DNA of 64,000 bases from Paguma larvata (Eukaryota; Chordata; Mammalia; Carnivora; Viverridae). The DNA lies in the NCBI GenBank assembly GCA_030068075.1, contig CM057830.1, positions 19,748,247-19,812,246 of the forward strand. Reading direction: 5' to 3'. The translations under genes and the position numbers were made by a program. Below the pieces are notes generated by a model. It was given only the letters and a program-made list of their open reading frames with translations. It had not been told where the DNA came from and ran no database searches. Positions 23,439-35,566 of the stretch are shown in pieces; positions within the stretch are counted from its first letter, which is position 1; the number at the start of each line of letters is the position of its first letter.

Positions 23439-24479
23439 AGGAACTTCCCTGATCATTTAAGCTTGATTCTGTATCTGGTTTCATTGTTCCCTGTTAATCC
23501 TTTTTATCTGTTGGTTTCTTGAACTTTTTTGTAGAATAGTTTTTCCAAAAGTGTCTTGAGGAGTTGAATTCTTTAATGTTTAAAAATGTCTTTCTTTTGC
23601 TGATCTTGTTAAATAACAGTGTGTTCAGATATCTGAGGTTTGATCCTCAGAACTCATGGACAGTGTTCCCTTGCCCTCTGGCATTAACTACTCCTTTGAA
23701 ATGTCTGAGGCCACTGTACAGTTCCCCCTTGATAGGTGACTCCATTTTTATGCCAGGATTCCTAAAGAATTATTTATTTATATTTCAAAGCTCATTGAAC
23801 GTCTACGTGAGAACCTCATCAAATTTTTACTTGTGTGACCTTTTGAATTTAAGATTCTATTCTTAACTCTTTCATATAATATCTCCAGTAGTTATTACTG
23901 AATACAGTTTTATTTTTGAATTTTTAGACTCTTTCCTTTTGGAGCATCAGTTATCTGTTCAATTTTCTTTTCAGACAAGGAATCTTTAGCAGTCACCCTC
24001 TGTACCTGTGAATATCAGATATTGAGGGTAACTTTTTGCTCTTTTAACATGGGAATGGCATCTTGGTTAGATTTAGAATTTTAAGTCTCTTCTCACATCT
24101 TTTTTTATATTACTTTATTGCTACATGGAAGTGGTCAAACATATATAGTAGCAGAGATAACAGTGTGATGGACTTGATGTATCACTTACCGAGCTTAAAA
24201 AGTTATACTTCATAAGTGATGCTGTGGACTATGAAAGAGTAAAGGACTAGACTTTACCGTCTATAAACAACTGGAAAATGAAAAAATATGTTAGGTAGTA
24301 GGTTTTGGACATTGAAAAACTGGAAGTGCAGGACTGTGATCTCTCTGAAAAGGGAAACAATTGAGGTGAACTTTGTGAATGCCCTGGCCTTTTGCCTGGT
24401 GGCATTTCTTGTCCTGCCACATGGTGGCGGGAGCTGACAAACAGAGCATGAAAGTTCCCCTGAGTACAAAAGACCAAAA
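23439..24479. other. Non-coding DNA, possible diverged LINE at 24085-24230
   Basis: ATATATAGTAGCAGAGATAAC followed by GTGATGGACTTGATGTATCAC near 24142-24190 resembles an old L1 3'-UTR segment. The rest carries no assignable signal. Confidence 0.3.
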
Positions 24480-24945
24480 TACTGAGGTGGCTAGAACTTG
24501 CAAAGCAGAATACTGACCGAGTGAGGGGGGAGCCTCATGAAGAAAAAGCATCAGACATCTGTATAGGAGGACCCTCAAGCCTCTTCCTGAAAACTAAGCT
24601 CTGGATATCTTTGGAGAGATTCCAGGAAGCTGGGCAAACGTCGCTCAGAAAAGCTGTAAGCTGAATAGCTCCCAGAGGTCATGCAGAGCTGACAGATAGC
24701 AGTACACTGCTGTTCCAGGCCCAGCTGTTTGTGTATTCCCAGCATCAACCTCCAGACGTGTGTGAGCGAGCAAGCCTTCTGATTATTCCAGATCCCAGCC
24801 TTGGAGCCATCCCAGCTGATGCTGTGTGAAGCAGACAGGCTCTCTCAACTGAGCCCTGCCCAGACTGAAAATTCATGAGGAGAGTAAATGTTGTAAGTCA
24901 AACAAATCTGGGGTGGTTTTTTGCTCAGCGCTAGATACCCACGAC
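24480..24945 (+). mobile_element. MLT1-like MaLR solitary LTR
   Basis: The 3' half follows the MLT1 pattern: AGCTCCCAGAGGTCATGCAGAGCTGACAGA near 24668, TTGGAGCCATCCCAGCTGATG near 24802, AATTCATGAGGAGAGTAAATG near 24869, ending GGGGTGGTTTTTTGCTCAGC near 24911. This is an old retroviral-like LTR. No internal genes are seen. The left boundary is uncertain. Confidence 0.6.
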
Positions 24946-25732
24946 ATCGCCTGCATGCTACTGGTTTGTAGTTGCTATATGGTTTTCTCAGGTACTGCGT
25001 TATTTCCAAATGCCAAGGTAAAAGTGGTGCTCTTCAGTGGTGCCTCTCTCCTGTAGCCTGTCTTTACCTCACTACTGGCTTTTACATTATGGGAACCTCC
25101 TAACTCCAGCAAATGCTTCTCTACATCAGAATGATCCTAATTGCCTTGAAAAGATGGGTGTCTGTACCTGTACTGCCAGAAATTTCTCTATTTGGTGAAT
25201 TTGTCCCCCTAGAGCAGTCTCTGAATGAAATTGTCTTCAGAGAGAAAAAGTGCTCTAACAGAGTTATCCTCTTTCCCCCTGCACTTGTTCCAAAGTCACA
25301 GGTATTAATGGTGTTTTCCAGCTTTTTCTTTACTCACTTCCTGCCACATAGCATTCTTTTTCTTTCCTTCTTTTTGGCCAGAGAGGCATTGTCCCTGAAT
25401 GACTTTCCTTCAGTCTGAAATTCATGTCAAACATTTGAAACTATTTTCTACTTTAACTTCTATGGAGGAATGTTCTTGATTTTCTCCCCTTTGGCCATAA
25501 ACATTTTTCTCACCTTACTCTTAAGCTAGCCTGTCTAGCGGGGATAGCCTCTACTTCCCAAATAATCTGTTATGACCATACATTGTTTCTTCACTGGGAA
25601 TAAATTTGCATACACACACAGTGTACGAGAGAAGTTTTATGTGCTTCAGAAAGCCTACTACAAAGAAAACTTAAGAGCCACAGATAAACTTGGAAAATAC
25701 TTCTTGCAAATATTACAGATTTAAGACAGGCC
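24946..25732. other. Non-coding DNA, nothing recognised
   Basis: No assignable gene or repeat. A 101-codon open frame at 25113-25418 has no recognisable domain. Confidence 0.4.
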
Positions 25733-25928
25733 TCAACGTTTCAAATTTGATATACTTTTGTTGTAGGGCCAGTTCTATACGTTGTAGATTGTTTAATAGC
25801 ATCCCTGGTCTCTACTAACCAGACACCAGGAGTATACCCCCAGTTGCGACCAGAAGAAATGTCTCCAGACCATACTACTTACTGTCCTGTAGGGTGCAAA
25901 ACCTGCCCCCAGTTTAGAACCACTAATT
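25733..25928 (-). mobile_element. MER5A (hAT-Charlie MITE)
   Basis: Plus-strand wording is the complement of MER5A: ATAGCATCCCTGGTCTCTAC near 25796, CCCCAGTTGCGACCAGAAGAAATGTCTCCAGAC region at 25838-25870, TGCAAAACCTGCCCCCAG near 25896, and the terminal repeat remnant TTTAGAACCACTAA at its right end. Confidence 0.8.
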
Positions 25929-27108
25929 TAGGGCTAATCTCTTTTGTTTAGTTAGGCCATGCTATGTTATATTCGGTTATTTAGGATCTAGACATCAAGT
26001 GTTTGTTTTCATTCGCATCACAGTCCTTTGCAGGTCTGTCAGCTCTGCTTTGCACTTTTTCCCCAAGGACAGGTATCTAGAACAGCTTCCATATTGATTA
26101 TGCTCACCTCTGCATTGCAGCTTCGGGCATCCTTATTGCGATTTTACCATTTTAAGAGTTCTTTACTTCTTGCTGTATGGATGAGAGAGAGAGAAATTCA
26201 CAACACTTTGAACCACCTCAAACTAGAATTTAGGACATGTGCATTCGGTCATTGGCATAGGTGGACCATATACCTAACTTGTACATGTGCAGATTGGCTG
26301 CAGATGGGTGTCATGTCAGATTAAAGGTGGCATCAGGTTAAGGGTTCAAAGAAGGAGCAAGTGATGGGGAAATGCTCACATCGGATAAGAGTCTCGTCAC
26401 TTTGGGGTCAGCTAGATCAGCAGTTTTTTGTTTTTTTTTTTTTTTTTTTTTTTTACAAAAAGTTTATACATGGGTCAGGGGTAGGAAAAGCAGGAAGTGT
26501 GTACAGAAATGAGTCACAGGGCCCATGCAGTTAGCACTTGACAGTTGTATAACAGAAACTAGAATATTAACATTTACTGAGCAGCTCCTGATCTAGGATT
26601 TCAGCAAATATAGATACAAGTTAGTAGCATAAGGGAAGACTCTGTGTGCCACACATGGCCCTAAACTTCACTGAGAGTCACTTCCAAATAAGCCTAATGC
26701 AGATGTTTACGTATTGGTGATTGTTGAGAACAGTTGACTGCATAATGAGTGTGGGCAAGAAACTGATAAATACATACATATTTTTTGTTGTTAATGTTTT
26801 GACAGGAAGAGTTTACTGACACACGTTGTGCTTTCCTAAGTTCTGTGTTTCCTTTTTAATGTTTCTGCTCCTCCCTTACTGCTTATCAGACCACCGGAAC
26901 AGTTTCTGTTTCCAGCAGGGTGTTAACTTTGCTTCATATTAAAGCTTGCATTTTATGTGTGTAGGAAATCTGATAATATGTTTAAAGTATATGCTGAGTG
27001 AGTTAATGCATTTCAGAGGGTGCCTGCTTCAGTATCTTTGTGAGAGCTATTTTTTGTGTCTTCATAACTTTGATTTTTCTGTATGGGAGGGTTTGGATGG
27101 CCCTTAGA
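25929..27108. other. Non-coding DNA with a long T run
   Basis: A T run of about 35 bases with one G lies at 26421-26454. It may be the reversed tail of a lost retroposon, but no body is recognisable next to it. No gene seen. Confidence 0.4.
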
Positions 27109-27111
27109 GCA

Positions 27112-27291
27112 CTGGTTCTCAAACTTTGCCCCCAGACCAACCTCATCAGTACCATCTGGGAATCCATATTCTTAGGTCCCATCCCAGATCCAATGATTCA
27201 GGAGCTCTGGGGGTAAAACCCAGCACTCTGTTTCACAAGCCCTCCAGGGCATTCTGAGGCCTGTGCACCTCTTGATACCACTGGACTAGAA
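27112..27291 (+). mobile_element. MER20-like hAT-Charlie MITE
   Basis: Begins with the hAT terminal repeat CACTGGTTCTCAAACTTTG and carries GAGCTCTGGGGGTAAAACCCAGCACTCTG and CACAAGCCCTCCAGGGCATTCTGA, the MER20 core. It ends near ATACCACTGG. Confidence 0.75.
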
Positions 27292-27292
27292 C

Positions 27293-27468
27293 CATGCTGC
27301 TCAAGGCATGGTTGCTGGAATACCGTAGGAATTACAAGAATGCTTATTAGAAACCCAGAATCATGGGCCATACTCTGGAATTACTGAATCGATCTGGAAT
27401 TACTGCACTTCAAGATCTTTAGGTGATTGTCATGCACATTACAGTTAGCTAAGTGCTGAGGACCACCT
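27293..27468 (+). mobile_element. Second MER20-like MITE, same orientation
   Basis: Reads CTGCTCAAGGCATGGTTGCTGG, TTATTAGAAACCCAGAATC, GGAATTACTGAATC and TAGGTGATTGTCATGCACATTA, matching the order of blocks in MER20/MER5-type elements. It lies directly after the previous copy. Confidence 0.6.
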
Positions 27469-28890
27469 CCAGTGATCCAGTTATTAGTTTTCAGCTTATT
27501 TGGGGTAGGACCCATCCCTTGATTATTATGTTTTTTAATGCTTTATTGAACATATGTACATGGAATATACATACTGAACGCCATCGTAAATGTTTGCATG
27601 TTAAAGAGCTTCCTTGCGTGATTGTAATATGTAGCCAGTGTTAAACACTGATATTGACTGGGGACAACCATAAAATCCTTCTGTCCTTGTTAGCTTTCTT
27701 CCTTTATCTATTGAATTCATATATTTAATTTCTCTGTTCTTGTTAAAATTAATGTAAAAGTAATTTTGCTTGTCTTTCCTCAACAACATGGACACTAAGC
27801 ACATACACAATTAGGATAGTTGAAATGCACTAACTTTTTATAATCTTTGAGGATTGCTTTCTTGAAGGTGCCAAGGATTTGAAAAATTTTGCCTACCCAA
27901 CTCCATTAATATTTAGTGAAGAGCCTAGTTTAAATTGGGCTAATCACCAAACAGGTGCAAAGGGACCTGCTTAATAAGTGGAGTATCTCCATGACATCAA
28001 CATAGTTCCATTCTTTGTAGACAAATGAATGTGATTTATTTTGTATGCATGAAGCACAATTTCTCTGTTGGCCCAGATGTTGATTAGCAACACTAGAAGC
28101 AAGGGGGCCAGTCTGAAAATTTGGACGAAAAACTAGTATTTGTTCAGAATCAAAAATATTTGTGGCTCCACTGGCTGAAAGGGTGAAAAATACCCTGCCA
28201 TTTAGCCTCTTTTCCACAGATAATAAGCACCAGAAAACAGTCCAGATTATGCTGCCTAGGCCTAATGAATAAAGAACTGCAGTAATCCAATTTATGTGGT
28301 TAAAACTGTGCCACTGATATCTTTGCTCATGCAGGCTTTTGGGCTAAAAGTGAGCAGGAATGTAAAACTGTGAAATGAATACGGTCTTTCAGCATTCCCA
28401 CCTTCAGTATTAAAAGGGAAACAAAGGAACCCAAGCAAGTAGCAGTTATTTTGTTGAATGGCATTATTTTTATAGTAGTACGAAACAAGCTTTAAACAAC
28501 AGGAACGATTGTTACTGAGATCTAGGTTCTGAGGCCTCATATTAAATGTGAGCATAAGCATCTATAAACAAGCCAAACTGACAGAATATAGTTTAAACTA
28601 TGAATCCCTGTTGATAGACCCAGTGATTTCAAATTCATCACTAACTGGAATATTCAGTGTTTCTCTATCATAATTTATGCAGCTTCTAAAAGCCTGACAT
28701 TGCTAAGAATCATGAGCCTCATAGTTCTTTATTACTTTAAGAGAGCCATAGTAATTGGATGGAAAAAGGAGGGTTGGAAGCCTGCTTGAGTGAGGCTGGA
28801 TTGTGAGAGTGAGAAGCACCAAGAAGTCTGGATGAGCACATTCAGCTTTATGCATTAAAATTAGGAGTCTGTTTTCATGCTATAGAAGCT
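27469..28890. other. Non-coding DNA, nothing recognised
   Basis: No exon or repeat assigned. Open frames of 95 and 89 codons on the minus strand have no recognisable domain. Confidence 0.4.
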
Positions 28891-29256
28891 GCAAAGGGGA
28901 GACTTCCAGGGAACATGGCAGGGTAGGAGGACCCTAAGATCACCTTGTTCCACGATGCCATTAGGTAACACTCACGTTAGTGTAAATCCAGAAAATGACC
29001 CAAAGACTGGCAGAACAAACTCCCCAACTAAATGTAGAGAAGAGGTAGGAAGGGTGGAAGCGTGGTGGAGAGCTAAACCCCATGGGTCTGGCCGCTGGAG
29101 GTAGGGAGTAGGGACAGAAACATTATCACACTGAGAAGCCTTCACTAGGAAGACAAATCCCCATAACATTTGGCTTTGAAAACCAGAGGGGCCAAATTTC
29201 ATGAGTGTTTAGGACCAGCAGGACTTAGAGCCTAGAACTTTAAAAAACGAGCAAGC

Positions 29257-29289
<33 letters not shown>

Positions 29290-29654
29290 GGCTCAGCTCT
29301 GGCAGGGCCAGAGGGCTAAAGGAAACAGATTCCCTACACTTAAAGAGACAGCACAACAAATGGCCCTGGAAGATAGAACATAGAAGAAGCACTTTGAAAA
29401 ACACCAGGGGCACACTGGAGGGAGAGTTCCCTGAGGAATTTCTCCTGGGAACAAAGGAGCTGGTAGGCACCATTTCCTTCCCCTCCCCCTCAGCATAAAC
29501 ACACAGCCACCTTTGAGAACCACCATGGCACTGCCATGAAGTGCATAACTTGCTTATGTCGCCGTGCCCTGCTCCCTTCAGCCAGGCCTGCCTCAGTCTC
29601 AGCTCTCTGGATTCCCCTCTCTCCCTGAAGACCAGCACAAACCTGGCCAACATT

Positions 29655-29990
29655 GAGTCTACCCACTGCATGCTTTGTGAGGCCTTAGTTTCTGTGGAGG
29701 TGGTGGCCAGTCACCTCCTGCAGAGAACATGCATACTTTGTTAAAACTGTGTGCTCCACCCACATGCTTTGCAGAGCAGCCTGGCTGGATCAGTCTTGGT
29801 AGAGGCTGTGTGTCCCATGTGGAAGAGGACCAGAGTGCACAAATTGTAGGCATTACATGCTTGCACTTGCTCTTTGAAACATCCCTGGCTGGCTCCAGGC
29901 TTGGTAGCAACTGCATGTTCCCTGTGGAAGAGGACCAGTTCTATGCTGTGAAAAGTGTGTGCCGCACCCACTGCTTTCAAGAACAAGAGA
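29655..29990 (+). repeat. Monomer-like tandem units in L1 5' UTR
   Basis: Diverged units about 105 bases long repeat here. CTGGCTGG occurs at 29781 and 29885, and GTGGAAGAGGACCAG at 29819 and 29924. The ACCCAC...TGCTTT word occurs near 29660, 29757 and 29966. Confidence 0.75.
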
Positions 29991-30030
29991 CATAGCTGAC
30001 TTTCCTAACACACAGAAACAGACATAGAAA

Positions 30031-30960
30031 CTTAGACAAAATGAGGAGACAAAGGAATATGTCCCAAATGAAAGAACAGATCACAGCAAGAGACCCAAGT
30101 GAAATGGAGATAAATAATAGGCCTGATAGGAAATTTAAAATAATAATCATAAAGATACCCACTGGGCTTGAGAAAAGAGTGGAGGACATCAGTGAGACAC
30201 TTAACAGAGCTTAAAAAAATATCAGAGATGAAGAACACAGTAATTGAAATAAAAAATATGCTAGATGGAATAAGTAGCAGCCTGGAAGAAGAAGGACAAA
30301 TCATTGACCTAGAGGACAGAGTAATGGAAAGGAATCAAGCTGAAAAAATCACAGGGGAAAATAATGCAAAATGAGAATAGTCTTAGGGAACTCAGTGACT
30401 CCATCAAGCATAACAACATTCACATTATAGGGATCTCAGAAGAAGAGAGAGAAAATGGAACAGAAAATTCATTTGAAGAGATAGTAGTTGAAAACTTCCT
30501 AATTTGGGGAAGAAAACAAATTTAGTTCCAGGAGGCACAGAGATTCCCCCAACAAAATCAACCCAAGGAGGTCCCCACCCAGACACATAGTAATTAAAAT
30601 GGCAAAAGCAGTGATAAGGAATTTTTAAAAGTAGCAAAAGAAGAAAAGAGTTACATACAAAGGAAACCCCATAAAGTTATCAGTGGATTTTTCAACAGAA
30701 AATGTGCAGGCAAGAAGACAGTGGCATGATACATGCAAAGTGCTGAAAGGGAAAAATCTTTAGCCATGAATACTGCATCCAGAAAGGCTATCATTCTGAG
30801 TAGAAGGAGAGATAAAGAGTTTCCCAGGCAAAGAAACGTTAAAAGAATTCATGATCACTAAAACCAGCTAAAACATCTTACAAGAGATGTTAAGGGGAAC
30901 TTTTTGAGTGGAAAAGGAGTATAAGTAAGAGTGAGAAAAGCAGTAAAAATAAGTATATCA
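30031..30960 (+). pseudogene. L1 ORF1 remnant
   Basis: L1 ORF1 encodes an RNA-binding trimeric chaperone. The frame at 30168-30374 shows the coiled-coil part (EIKNMLDGISSSLEEEGQIIDLEDRV, heptad-like). Downstream, an RNA-recognition and C-terminal domain equivalent can be read across frames, including wording for a 'FPRQ...YPE/KAI' type end near 30810-30890. Stops and frameshifts break it into several pieces. Confidence 0.75.
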
Positions 30961-31468
30961 ATAAAAAAAATCACTTAAGGGACTTATAAAATAGAAGGAT
31001 GTAAAATATAACACAAAATACCTAAAATGTGGTGAGAGGTAAAGAATGGGTTCAAACTTAAGCAGCCATCAACATGCTATAGACTGCTCTATACGGAAGA
31101 TGTTACATACAAATCTAATGGTAACTACAAATCAAAAACCAGTAATAGATTCGCAAGCAGTAAAGAGAAAGGAATCCAAGTATATTAGTAAAGGAAAACA
31201 ACTAATGATGAGAGAAGAGAGCAAGAGAAGAAAGGAACAGATAAGATCCACAAAAAGAAACACAAAACAAATAACAGAATGGCAATAATTACATACCTAT
31301 CAATAATTACTTTGTATATGGACTAAATGTTCAAAAGGCATAGGGCACAAAAAACAACAACAACAACAACAAAGGTGACAGAGTGGATAAAAAAATAAGA
31401 CCTATCTAGATGCTGCCTACAGGAGACTCACTTCATAGCTAAAAACACATGCAGATTGAAAATGAGGG

Positions 31469-31684
31469 AGGGGTGCCTGGATGGTTCAGTTGGTTGAGTG
31501 TCCAACTCTTGATTTTGGTTCAGATCATGAACTCATGATTCATGAGACTGAGCCCTGCACTGGGCTCTACGCTGACAGCACAAAGCCTGATTGGGATTCT
31601 CTCTCTCCTTCTTTTGCCTCTCCCCTGCTTGCTCTCTCTGTCTCTCTCAAAATAAGTAAAAATTACAAAAAAAAAAAAAAAGAA
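31469..31684 (+). mobile_element. CAN-SINE in L1 ORF2 (first of pair)
   Basis: Starts GGGGTGCCTGGATGGTTCAG, includes GACAGCACAAAGCCTG and a CT-rich tract, and ends in a 15-A run near 31667-31681. It is followed almost at once by a second SINE. No direct target duplication is evident. Confidence 0.9.
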
Positions 31685-31690
31685 AAGAAA

Positions 31691-31884
31691 ACTTGGGTGA
31701 CTAGGTAGCTCAGTTGTTTAAGCATCCAACTCTTGGTTTCAGCTCAGGTCATGATCCTCATGGTTTACAGGATTGAGCCCCACATCAGGCTCTGTCCTGA
31801 CAGCACAGAGCTTGCTTGGGATTCTGTCTCCTTCTGTCCACACCTCCCCCATTCACACACTCTCTCAAAATAAATAAACTTAAA
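31691..31884 (+). mobile_element. CAN-SINE in L1 ORF2 (second of pair)
   Basis: Starts ACTTGGGTGACTAGGTAGCTC, contains TTGAGCCCCACATCAGGCTC (box B region) and GACAGCACAGAGCTTGC, and ends in AAAATAAATAAACTTAAA. It lies head-to-tail with the previous copy. Confidence 0.88.
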
Positions 31885-34800
31885 TGCTTCTTCATCCCCT
31901 CATTTTTTATCATGCAAATGTATGTGAAAAGAAAGCCAGAGTTGCAATACTTACATCAGAGAAAATGTGCTTTAAAACAAAGACCATAACAAGAGACAAA
32001 GAAGGACACTGCATAAGCATTAAGTCGACAATCCAACAAGAAGACATAATAATTGTCAATATTTATGCATTCAAAATGGAAGCACCCAAATGCATAAAGT
32101 AATAGCAAACATAAACCAGTCAGTAATCATGCAGTAATAGTAGGAGACTAACACCCAACTTACATCAACAGACAGATCATCTAAACAGAAAATGAATAAG
32201 TAAATGGTGACTTTGAATGACATACTAGACCAGGTAGATTTAATATGTTCAGAACATTTCATGCTAAAACAGCAGAATACACATTCTTTACATGTGCACA
32301 TGGACTATTCTCCAGAATAGATCACATCTTCAGTCTCAAAATAAGTCTCAGTAATTTTAAAAATATTGAAGTTATACTATACATCTTTTCTGCCTACAAT
32401 GCAATGAAACTATAAATCAATCACAGGAAAAAATCTGGAAAGAATGTAAATACATGGGGATTAAAGAGCATGCTACTGAACAGCAAATCAACCAAGAAAT
32501 TAAAGAGGAAATCAAAAAATACACGGAGACAAATGAAAATGTAAACAATCCAAAATCTTTGGGATGTAGCAAAAGTAGTTCTAAAGAGGAAAGTTTATAC
32601 CAATACAGGCCTACCTCAAGAAGCAAGAAAAACATCTCAAGCAACCTAAACTTTATACCTAAAGGAACTATAAAGAGAAGAACAAACAAAACCCAAATCC
32701 AGCAGAAGGAAGGACATAATAAAGATTAGAGCAGAAATAAATGTGATAGAGAAACTAAAAAAATGATAAAACAGATCATTGAAACCAGGAGCTGGTTCTT
32801 TGAAAATACCAACAAAATTGATAAACCTCTAGCCAGACTTATTCAAAGAGAAAGAGAGGACTTAAATAAAATCAGAAACAAAAGAGGAAAAATAACAATG
32901 GACATCACAAATACAAAGGATTACAAGAGAATATTATGAAAAACTATATTCCAAAAAACTGGCCAACCTAGAAGAAATGGATAAATTCCTAAAACATACA
33001 CCTTCTCAAACTGAAACAGGAAGAAATAGAAAGTTTGAAAAAAATGATTACCAGCAGTGAAATTGAGTCAGTAATCAACAAATTAGGAAAAAACTAAAGA
33101 GGTGAACGACTTATACTCTGAAACCTCTAAAACATTGATGAAAGAAATAGAAGACAAAAAAAGAAATGGAAAGACATTCCATATTCATGGATTAGAAGAA
33201 CCAATACTGTTAAAATGTCTCTACTACCCAATGCAATCTATGCATTTAATGCAACCCCTATTAAGATATCAACCATTTTTCACCAAACTAGAGCAAACAA
33301 TGCTAAAATTGTATGGAGCCACAAAATACCCCGAATAACTAAAGCTGTCTTGAAAAAGAAAAACAAAACTAGAGATATTACAATTTCAGACCTCAAGTTA
33401 TATTACAAAGCTATAGTAATTAAAACCATATTGGCACAAAAATAGATACATAGATGAATAGAACATAATAGAAAGCTCAGAAATAAACCTAATTATATGG
33501 CCAGTTAATCTTTGACAAAGCAGGAAAGAATATCCCATGGGAAAAAGACAGTCTCTTCAACAAATGGTATTGAGAAAACTGGTCAACTACATGCAAAAGA
33601 GTAAACTGGACCACTTTCTTAAACCATACAAATAATAAACTCTAAAGGATTAAGGACCTAAATGTGATACCTGACACCATAGAAACCCTAGAAGAGGGCA
33701 ATAATTTCTCTGACATTGGTCATAGCAACATCTTGCTAGATAAGTCTTCTGAGGCAAGGGAAACAAAAGCAAAAATGAACTGTTGGGACTACATCAAAAT
33801 AGAAAGCTTCTGCACAGCAAGTGAAGCAACCAACAAAACTAAACAACAATGTACTGAATGGGAGAAGGGATTTTTGAATGTCCTATTGGATAAAGGGTTA
33901 CTATTCAAAATAAGTGAAGAACTTACACAATTCCACACCCCCCTTTAATCCCATTAAAAAGTGAGCAGAATACATGAATAGACCTTTCTCTAAAGCAGAC
34001 ATACAGATGGCTGATACATGAAAAGGTACTCAACATAACTCATCATCAGTGAAATGTAAATCAAAACCACAGCGAAATATCACCTCACACTTGTTAGAAT
34101 GGCTAAAATAAAAAACACAGGAGCAATAAATATTGGCAAGGATCTGGAGAAAAAGGAACCCTCATGCTGTGACAGGTCATTATGCCAATGTTGTGCAACC
34201 ACTGTGGAAGACAGTAGGGAGATTACTCAAAAAAATAAAAAAAAGGACTATCCTATGATCTAGTAATCACACTACTGGGTATTTAGTCCAAGAATACAAA
34301 AACAGTAATTTGAAGGGGTATATAATTCTCTGTATTTATTGCAGAATTATTTATAGCTGTGGAAGCAATCTAAATGTCCATTGATATATGAATGGATAAA
34401 GAAGATGGGCATATATGTATACACACATACATATATGTACATACAGTGGAATATTATTCAACCATAAAAAGAATGAAATCTTGCCAATTGCCACAATGTG
34501 GTTGGATCTAGAGAGTATAATGCTAAGCACAGTAAGTCAGAGAAAAGACAAATACCCGATGATTTCACTTGTAGGTGGAATTTAAGAAACAAATGAACAA
34601 CAACAACAAAAAGACCAAAAAACAGACTCTTAGTTATAGAGAACAAAGTGATGGTTACCAAAGGGGAGATGGGTGGGTGGGATAGGTGAAACAGGTCAAA
34701 GGGATTAAGAGTACATTTATCTCGATAAGCACTGAGTAATATATGGAGTTTTTGAGTCACTATATTGTACACTTGCAAGGAATATAATATTATGTGTTAA

Positions 34801-34964
34801 CTATCCTGGAATTTTTTTTAAAAAATCCTGAAAAAAGAGATGGAGGAAATAAATGCCCAAGACAAAATCAAAACTAGTATTTTGATTTTAATGAGATTAA
34901 CATTTATTAATGAGTAAATAACTAGTTTTAATTACTAATTAAAGATCTGAGGATTGGAACTCTT

Positions 34965-35566
34965 TTTGTTGCTATTACACCATTTTAAATGGTGGAGTAG
35001 AGAGTTACCATATAACTGAGCAGTTCCACTACTAGGTATGTACCCAAAAAATGAAAAGAGAACTCCATACAAAAACATCTTCATACATGCGCATAGCTGC
35101 ATTATTTATAATAGCCGAAAAAAGAAACAACCAAAGTGTTGGTCGACTAATGAAGGTAAAAAATATATATGTATATGTACTTTCTGTACAATAGAATATT
35201 ATTCGGTCCTTAAAAGGAGGTATATATTGGTACATACTACATAGATGAACCTTGAAATCATTTTGCTAAGCAAAAGAAGGCAGCCACAACAGACCACATA
35301 TTGTATGATTTCTTTTAGGTGAAATATACACATACTAGGTAAATCTGTAGAACCGTGATGGTTGAGGGGAAATGGAGGTTGACTGCTAATGTGTACAGAG
35401 CTTCATTTTGGGGGAGATGAAATGTTCTGAAATTCAGTAGTCAGTGTGTTTGCACAGCTTTGTAAATATACTAAAAGCTACTGAATTGTAGTTTTTAAAA
35501 GGGTGAAACTTATGGTATGTGAATTATATTTGAATAAAGCTATTAGGGCAAAAAAAAAAAAAAAGG
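34965..35566 (+). mobile_element. Old L1 3' end with A tail
   Basis: Plus-strand L1 3' part: GCAGTTCCACTACTAGGTAT near 35020, GCATTATTTATAATAGCCG near 35099, ACAATAGAATATTATTCGGTCC near 35188. It ends at GTGAATTATATTTGAATAAAG and a run of about 14 A. It is a second, separate L1 just downstream of 28897-34810. Confidence 0.85.

Larger units (their letters stand above)
31020..34590 (+). pseudogene. L1 ORF2 remnant (endonuclease and RT, core missing)
   Basis: ORF2 normally encodes an endonuclease, a reverse transcriptase and a C-terminal cysteine motif. Here endonuclease-region wording is at 31340-31460 and 31905-32400, separated by the two SINEs. Pre-RT wording follows at 32430-33085. The RT palm is lost at 33085-33092. 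Downstream wording (33100-34590) includes readable pieces in frames at 33215-33445 and 33664-33948. No long open frame survives. Confidence 0.8.
28897..34810 (+). mobile_element. Old L1, 5' end retained, RT core deleted, two SINEs inside
   Basis: A mammalian L1 on the plus strand. The 5' end is near CTTCCAGGGAACATGGCAGG (28903). A 5' UTR of about 1.1 kb contains a 27-A run (29260-29285) and decayed tandem units. ORF1 remnants follow (about 30030-30960), then ORF2 remnants (about 31020-34590) and a 3' UTR ending in an A-rich tract near 34813. Around 33085-33092 the text jumps from ORF2 wording equivalent to residues near 'SVIKNL' straight to 'LTKEVNDLYSE'. In the full-length L1 of this window those points are about 940 bases apart (58346 versus 57409), and that interval holds the FADD catalytic motif. 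Two CAN-SINEs interrupt ORF2 at 31469-31884. It is non-functional and old. Confidence 0.9.

Noticed and set aside
26421..26454. T run as a possible terminator or retroposon tail
   Set aside because: No element body or target duplication next to it; left as a simple repeat.
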